Below are positions 6,301 through 9,653 of a stretch of DNA of 9,653 nucleotides, one piece after another. Below the pieces are notes generated by a model, which saw nothing but the letters and a program-made list of their open reading frames with translations, was not told the DNA's origin and made no database searches. The stretch's first letter is position 1. Each line of letters starts with the position of its first letter. Origin of the DNA: Alphaproteobacteria bacterium (GTDB lineage Bacteria; Pseudomonadota; Alphaproteobacteria; Rhizobiales; Rhizobiaceae); contig JAUIBM010000068.1 in the NCBI GenBank assembly GCA_030428345.1, positions 1-9,653 of the forward strand, written 5' to 3'. The position numbers and the translations under genes are program-made.

Positions 6301-6979
6301 AGTCCAGCAGATCGGGCCGTCGAGCCCGCGTCAGCGCCTCGGCCTGCTCGCGCCGCCATCGCTCGACCTTGCCATGGTCGCCCGAGGTCAGCACGGCCGG
6401 AATTTCGCGCCCTTCGAAGCTCTGCGGGCGGGTATAATGCGGATGTTCCAGCAGGCCGCTCTCGAAGCTTTCATATTCGCCCGATTCGGCATTGCCCATG
6501 ACGCCGGGCAGCAGCCGCACGATCGCATCCAGCAGCACCAGCGCGGCCGGCTCGCCGCCCGACAGCACGAAATCGCCGATCGAGACCTCGACCAGATCGC
6601 GCGCCTCGATGGCGCGTTCGTCCACGCCCTCGAAGCGGCCGCACACGATGAGCGCGCCGGGACCGGCGGCAAGCTCGCGCACGAATTTCTGGTCGAGCAC
6701 CCGCCCGCGCGGGCTCATCAGGAGGCGCGGGCGCGCGTCCCAGGCGGGCGAAACGCTGTCGATGGCGGCGGCCAGCACGTCGGCGCGCAGCACCATCCCC
6801 GCCCCGCCGCCGGCCGGCGTGTCGTCCACCATGCGGTGCCGACCGACGCCGAACTGCCTCAGGGCCACGGCATCCAGCGACCAGATGCCGGCCTCCAGCG
6901 CCCGCCCGGCCAGGGAAAGGCCCAGCGGCCCGGGAAACATCTCGGGGAACAGCGTCACCACGCTGGCGCGAAAGCTCAT
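6299..6979 (-). CDS. trmD: tRNA (guanine-N1-)-methyltransferase TrmD
   Basis: Methylates G37 next to the anticodon of certain tRNAs using S-adenosylmethionine, preventing frameshifts. At 226 residues it is shorter than E. coli TrmD (255), ending at RRPDLLD without the extra C-terminal helices. The SPOUT knot motifs are all present: SPRGRVLDQK (89-98), CGRFEGVDERAI (113-124) and IGDFVLSGGEPAA (134-146), plus R155 in the RLLPG segment, matching catalytic R154 of E. coli. GLLEHPHYTRP (175-185) is typical. At the position of the catalytic Asp169 of E. coli (DSF) this protein has Glu170 (ESF). Its ATG overlaps the rimM stop as ATGA, so translation is probably coupled, and GGGGAAGG lies just upstream inside rimM. 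Confidence 0.96.
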   Translation of the reverse strand: MSFRASVVTLFPEMFPGPLGLSLAGRALEAGIWSLDAVALRQFGVGRHRMVDDTPAGGGAGMVLRADVLAAAIDSVSPAWDARPRLLMSPRGRVLDQKFVRELAAGPGALIVCGRFEGVDERAIEARDLVEVSIGDFVLSGGEPAALVLLDAIVRLLPGVMGNAESGEYESFESGLLEHPHYTRPQSFEGREIPAVLTSGDHGKVERWRREQAEALTRARRPDLLD

Positions 6980-7554
6980 TCGCCTTCCCCGCCCGCGCCG
7001 CGCTCGCCATCATCGCGCCCGCCGTCATCGCGCCCGCCGTCATCGCGCTCAGAAGTCTCGGGCGGCGGCGCGATGGTCATCCGCCCGGCGGCGATGTCGA
7101 TTTCGGGGAAGATCGCACGGGTGAAAGCGAACATCTGCGTCGCCCCGCCCGCCTGCGCGACCTCGACAATGTCGCCCGCGCCGAAATCATGCACCGCCCG
7201 CACCGTCCCGAACGGCGCGCCGTCACCCGTCACCACCGCGAGGCCAACCAGATCGGCGAGGTAGAACTCGTCCTCGTCCTCCGGCTCGCCCATGTCGGCG
7301 CGATCGATGAACAATTCGCGATTGACCAGCTTTTCGGCCGCATCGCGGTCGCCGACGCCCTTGATGCGCGCCACCAGCCCCTTGCCCTGCTCGCGCAGCG
7401 CGACCAGCGCCACGGGCGCGCCGTCGGCGAAGGCGAGCGAGGGATAGTCGGCGATCGCCATCGGATCGGCGGTGAAGCTGCGCAGCCGAATCTCGCCGCG
7501 CACGCCCACCGGCGCGCCCAGCTGGCCGACGAGGATTGTCCCGACCATTTTCAT
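6976..7554 (-). CDS. rimM: Ribosome maturation factor RimM with an acidic repeat tail
   Basis: Binds bS19 and helps mature the 30S head domain. The N-terminal barrel has VGTILVGQLGAPVGVRGEIRLRSFTADP (4-31) and the ARIKGVGDRDAAEKLVNRELFIDR stretch (62-85). The PRC-barrel starts with EDEFYLADLVGLAV (94-107). Length is 192 residues. The last 25 or so are not part of the family: PETSER, then DDGGR, DDGGR and DDGER, then a Gly/Glu end, encoded by a 15-bp tandem repeat. Two starts are possible: ATG at 7554, with almost no room for the GAGAG before it, or ATG at 7548 with six bases of spacing. The second looks better placed for the ribosome; the proteins differ by only two residues. Overlaps trmD by four bases. 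Confidence 0.95.
   Translation of the reverse strand: MKMVGTILVGQLGAPVGVRGEIRLRSFTADPMAIADYPSLAFADGAPVALVALREQGKGLVARIKGVGDRDAAEKLVNRELFIDRADMGEPEDEDEFYLADLVGLAVVTGDGAPFGTVRAVHDFGAGDIVEVAQAGGATQMFAFTRAIFPEIDIAAGRMTIAPPPETSERDDGGRDDGGRDDGERGAGGEGE
7011..7050 (-). repeat. 15-bp tandem repeat at the 3' end of rimM
   Basis: Two identical copies of the 15-base unit CATCGCGCCCGCCGT (7011-7025 and 7026-7040), plus 10 bases of a third with one change. It encodes the DDGGR repeats in frame. Because the unit is a multiple of three, copy number change would lengthen or shorten the tail without a frameshift. Confidence 0.85.
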
Positions 7555-7596
7555 CTCTCAATCCGCCCGCCCATGGGTTCGCAGGAAGCTAGCACG

Positions 7597-7619
7597 AAAA
7601 AGGGCGGCACGCGCCGCCC
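7597..7619 (-). terminator. Terminator-like hairpin between rpsP and rimM
   Basis: GGGCGGC (7602-7608) and GCCGCCC (7613-7619) form a 7-bp GC stem with a 4-base loop. On the minus strand it is followed directly by five T (7601-7597). It starts 27 bases past the rpsP stop and leaves 42 bases before rimM. This looks like an intrinsic terminator, probably partial, that would lower rimM-trmD transcription relative to rpsP. Confidence 0.7.
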
Positions 7620-7645
7620 CGATCCGTTGCCGCGAAAGGCAAGGC

Positions 7646-8020
7646 TTATTCGCTTGCCGCGGCCTCGGCCGCTGCCGCCGCCGCGTCTTCTTCCTTCTGC
7701 TTCTGCTCGGCGATGCGCTCCTGCGCCTTCTTGCCGGGCTTGGCCTTGTTCGGATTGTTGCGCGCCTCGCGCTTGGCGATGCCTTCCGCGTCGAGGAAGC
7801 GCAGCACGCGATCGGTCGGCAGCGCGCCGACGGACAGCCAATGCTCGACGCGTTCCTTGTTGATCACGATGCGCTCGCCATCCTTGGGCAGCATCGGATT
7901 GTAGGTGCCGACCTTCTCGATGAAGCGGCCGTCGCGCGGCGAGCGCACGTCGGCGACGACGATCGAGTAGAAGGGACGCTTCTTGGAGCCGCCGCGGGCG
8001 AGACGAAGTTTCAGTGCCAT
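7646..8020 (-). CDS. rpsP: Ribosomal protein bS16 with an Ala/Glu-rich C-terminal tail
   Basis: Small-subunit protein needed for 30S assembly; 124 residues against about 80 for E. coli. The core is clear: MALKLRLARGGSKKRPFYSIVVADVRSPRDGRFIEKVGTYNP (1-42), then the INKERVEHWLSVGALPTDRV segment (53-72). After the core comes NPNKAKPGKKAQERIAEQKQ (about 89-108), and then a run of Ala, Glu and Asp with a final SE. Long tails on bS16 are known in alphaproteobacteria. GGAG lies nine bases before the ATG. It is 57 bases downstream of chorismate mutase and followed by a terminator-like hairpin, so it may be transcribed more than the genes behind it. Confidence 0.97.
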   Translation of the reverse strand: MALKLRLARGGSKKRPFYSIVVADVRSPRDGRFIEKVGTYNPMLPKDGERIVINKERVEHWLSVGALPTDRVLRFLDAEGIAKREARNNPNKAKPGKKAQERIAEQKQKEEDAAAAAAEAAASE

Positions 8021-8077
8021 TGTTGTGTTCTCCGTAGATCTAATCTGGGTAGTGTTGCGATGTCGTTTCAGGCAGGC

Positions 8078-8362
8078 TCATTGCCGCGCCTGTTCGTGGT
8101 GCCGGATGACCTCTCGAATGATGAAATTGAGAAGCTTCTCGGCAAAATCGGGATCGAGATCGGCCTCGACAGCCAGCTTGCGCAGGCGCTCGACCTGGTT
8201 CTTCTCGCGGTTCGGATCGGCCGGGGGCAGGTCATGCGTCGCCTTGAGCTCGCCCACCGCCTTGGTGATGCGGAAACGCTCGGCCAGGATATGGATCAGC
8301 GCCGCGTCGAGATTGTCGATCGACGCGCGGAACGCACGCAATTGTTCGGGGATCTCGGTCAC
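8078..8362 (-). CDS. Chorismate mutase, monofunctional AroQ type
   Basis: Converts chorismate to prephenate, the branch step to phenylalanine and tyrosine. The protein has 94 residues, the size of a single AroQ helical domain. Residues matching E. coli P-protein active-site positions are present: R12, R29 (LAERFRI), K40 (GELKA), D49, R52 and E53 (PPADPNRE). At the C-terminal end (LNFIIREVIRHHEQARQ) the Ser84 and Gln88 positions of E. coli become V85 and H89. The frame extends upstream to an ATG at 8425, but that would put 21 unlike residues inside the preceding gene. The GTG at 8362 has GAAGGAG five bases upstream and overlaps the stop of the acetyltransferase as GTGA, so GTG is chosen. Translation is probably coupled to that gene. 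Confidence 0.92.
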   Translation of the reverse strand: MTEIPEQLRAFRASIDNLDAALIHILAERFRITKAVGELKATHDLPPADPNREKNQVERLRKLAVEADLDPDFAEKLLNFIIREVIRHHEQARQ

Positions 8363-8925
8363 GAATACTCCTTCATCTGCGCTTCGAAGCGGCTCAGGAA
8401 CGCCTCCGGCGCCGGATAGCGCCATGCGTCAACCACGAGATCATCCATCTCGACGCCGGTCTTTTCGATGGCCGCGCCAAGCCGTTCGGCAACGCGCCGC
8501 GAGCCGACGTTGAAGGGGTCGATCATCGAGTAGGCGCTTTTCCAGCCGAGGTCCCGATAGGCGTAGACAAGCGCCCGGCCCACCGCTTCCGTCGCATAGC
8601 CCTTCCCGCCCGCCTGCGGGGCGAGTGCGTAATTCATCTCGGGCGCCGCGCCGGGGCTGACGATCGCCGGCCCGCAATGGCCGAGGAATTCGCCCGTAGC
8701 CTTGTCCTCGATGGCGAACCGGCCCCAGCCGAACAGCTGCCAGTGTCCGGCCAGCGCCTGCAGTTTCTGCCAGCAATCGAAACGGCTCTTCGATCCGCCG
8801 ACGAAACGCGCATGCTCGCCATCGCCGTAGATCGCGACGAATCCGTCGAGATCGTCGGCGCGAAACCCGCGCAGCCGAAGCCGCTCGGTCTCGAATATCG
8901 GAACATCGCCGGCCCGGAACGTCAT
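8359..8925 (-). CDS. GNAT family N-acetyltransferase, RimJ/RimL-like
   Basis: An acetyl-CoA dependent acetyltransferase of the Acetyltransf_3 (RimJ/RimL) type; 188 residues. It begins with the usual FETERLRLRGFRADDLDGFVAIY strand and helix (11-33). The acetyl-CoA pyrophosphate-binding loop is Q104-A-G-G-K-G109 in the APQAGGKGYATEAVGRAL segment (102-119), and the C-terminal motif NVGSRRVAERLGA (139-151) follows. Members acetylate protein N-termini, antibiotics or small metabolites; nothing here shows the substrate. The ATG overlaps the ffh stop as ATGA and the stop overlaps the chorismate mutase start as GTGA, so it is embedded in the operon. It could act on a ribosomal protein, by analogy with RimI, RimJ and RimL, but that is a guess from position alone. 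Confidence 0.88.
   Translation of the reverse strand: MTFRAGDVPIFETERLRLRGFRADDLDGFVAIYGDGEHARFVGGSKSRFDCWQKLQALAGHWQLFGWGRFAIEDKATGEFLGHCGPAIVSPGAAPEMNYALAPQAGGKGYATEAVGRALVYAYRDLGWKSAYSMIDPFNVGSRRVAERLGAAIEKTGVEMDDLVVDAWRYPAPEAFLSRFEAQMKEYS
8368..8374 (-). promoter_or_regulatory. Ribosome binding site fixing the GTG start of chorismate mutase
   Basis: The minus strand reads GAAGGAG, five bases before the GTG at 8362, inside the last codons of the acetyltransferase. It decides between this start and the ATG at 8425. Confidence 0.7.
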
Positions 8926-9653
8926 TTCTTCTTGCCCCCCTTGGGCAGGCCCGCGAACCCGCCCGGCATGCCGCCGAGGCCCGAAAGCCCACCGGGCAGA
9001 CCGCCGAGGCCGCCGGGCAGCTTGCCGCCGCCCATCTGCTTCGCCAGGCGCTCCATTTCCTTGGGGTCCATATTGGACAGATCGGGCATGCCGGCGCCCA
9101 TGCCCCCGCCCATCATCTTGCCCAGGCCGCCGGCGAGCCCGCCGCCCATCGCGCCGCCGAGCCCGCCCATCAGGCCCTTCATGCCGCCCTTGCCCATCTT
9201 CTTCATCATGTCGGACATCTGCATGTGCATCTTCAGCAGCTTGTTGATCTCCTGCACCGAGGTTCCGGAGCCGGCCGCCACGCGCTTCTTGCGGTTGGCG
9301 TTGAGGATCTTGGGGCTGCGGCGCTCCTTCTTGGTCATGGAGGAGATGATCGCCTGCTGGCGCTTGAACACCGCATCGTCGAGGCCGGAGGCCGCGATCT
9401 GCTTCTTCATCTTGCCGATGCCGGGCAGCAGGCCCATGATTCCGCCCATGCCGCCCATGTTCTGCATCTGCTTGAGCTGCTCGGACAGATCGTTGAGGTC
9501 GAAATCGCCCTTCTGCATGCGCTTGGCCATCGCCGCGGCCTTTTCCGCGTCGATGGTCTCGGCCGCCTTTTCCACCAGGCTGACGATGTCGCCCATGCCC
9601 AGGATCCGGTCGGCAATGCGCGCCGGGTGGAAATCGTCCAGCGCATCCATCTT
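8922..9653 (-). CDS. ffh: Signal recognition particle protein Ffh, C-terminal part (5' end outside window)
   Basis: GTPase that, with 4.5S RNA, recognises signal sequences on the ribosome and targets them to FtsY and the membrane. Only the last 243 residues are present; the GTPase motifs lie beyond 9653. The fragment begins at the end of the G domain (DALDDFHPARIADRILGMGD). The methionine-rich M domain follows. Its RNA-binding helices are seen in SSMTKKERRSPKIL, then NANRKKRVAAGSGTSVQEINKLLK and MHMQMSDMMKKM. The last 85 or so residues are a Gly/Met/Leu-rich tail interrupted by MDPKEMERLAKQMGGGKLPGG and ending KGGKKK, longer than in E. coli. It overlaps the acetyltransferase start as ATGA and would head the operon here. 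The frame remains open to the edge, so the ATG at 9650 is internal. Confidence 0.96.
   Translation of the reverse strand, partial: KMDALDDFHPARIADRILGMGDIVSLVEKAAETIDAEKAAAMAKRMQKGDFDLNDLSEQLKQMQNMGGMGGIMGLLPGIGKMKKQIAASGLDDAVFKRQQAIISSMTKKERRSPKILNANRKKRVAAGSGTSVQEINKLLKMHMQMSDMMKKMGKGGMKGLMGGLGGAMGGGLAGGLGKMMGGGMGAGMPDLSNMDPKEMERLAKQMGGGKLPGGLGGLPGGLSGLGGMPGGFAGLPKGGKKK

Noticed and set aside
6206..7264. A 352-codon plus-strand frame spanning trmD and part of rimM.
   Set aside because: It crosses two conserved genes on the other strand and reads as low-complexity Arg/Ala/Pro sequence.
7472..8419. A 315-codon plus-strand frame across rpsP and chorismate mutase.
   Set aside because: It lies opposite two conserved genes and their gap, with no motif and no ribosome binding site of note.

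Overview
The window is GC-rich alphaproteobacterial chromosome, most likely from Sphingomonadales. The main reason is the gene order ffh, acetyltransferase, chorismate mutase, rpsP, rimM, trmD, rplS on one strand, in which a small AroQ-type chorismate mutase lies between the signal recognition particle gene and the rpsP-rimM-trmD-rplS block. The family assignments come from reading motifs by eye; no database search was run.

Layout, left to right. Positions 1-906 (minus) hold the N-terminal part of an exported YcbB-like L,D-transpeptidase whose 3' end lies outside the window. Positions 1142-3043 (plus) encode a membrane-bound diguanylate cyclase with a 5TMR-LYT-type sensor, two PAS domains and an intact GGEEF site and I-site. 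Converging on it are a polar amino acid ABC permease (3084-3923, minus) and its periplasmic binding protein (4004-4801, minus); no ATPase gene lies in the window. Divergent from the binding protein, at 5050-5364 (plus), is a small secreted protein with a six-cysteine C-terminal module that I cannot assign to a family. Positions 5477-9653 (minus) carry the translation and SRP cluster, read from ffh (right edge, 5' end missing) towards rplS.

How the genes work together. The right half is a housekeeping operon with tight junctions: ATGA between ffh and the GNAT gene, GTGA between the GNAT gene and chorismate mutase, and ATGA between rimM and trmD. Two points break its uniformity. A terminator-like hairpin lies between rpsP and rimM, and a 291-bp leader with a possible promoter precedes rplS. 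Both would allow the two ribosomal proteins to be made at rates different from the RNA-modification and assembly factors between them. A bidirectional terminator at 5428-5454 closes the operon and also serves the cysteine-rich gene from the other side. The left half looks like accessory and envelope functions: cell wall crosslinking, c-di-GMP signalling, amino acid uptake, and the secreted cysteine-rich peptide.

No mobile element, tRNA, rRNA or CRISPR array was seen. The least explained object is the cysteine-rich secreted protein, together with an imperfect palindrome in the region it shares with the transporter. No stretch longer than 300 bases lacks a gene.
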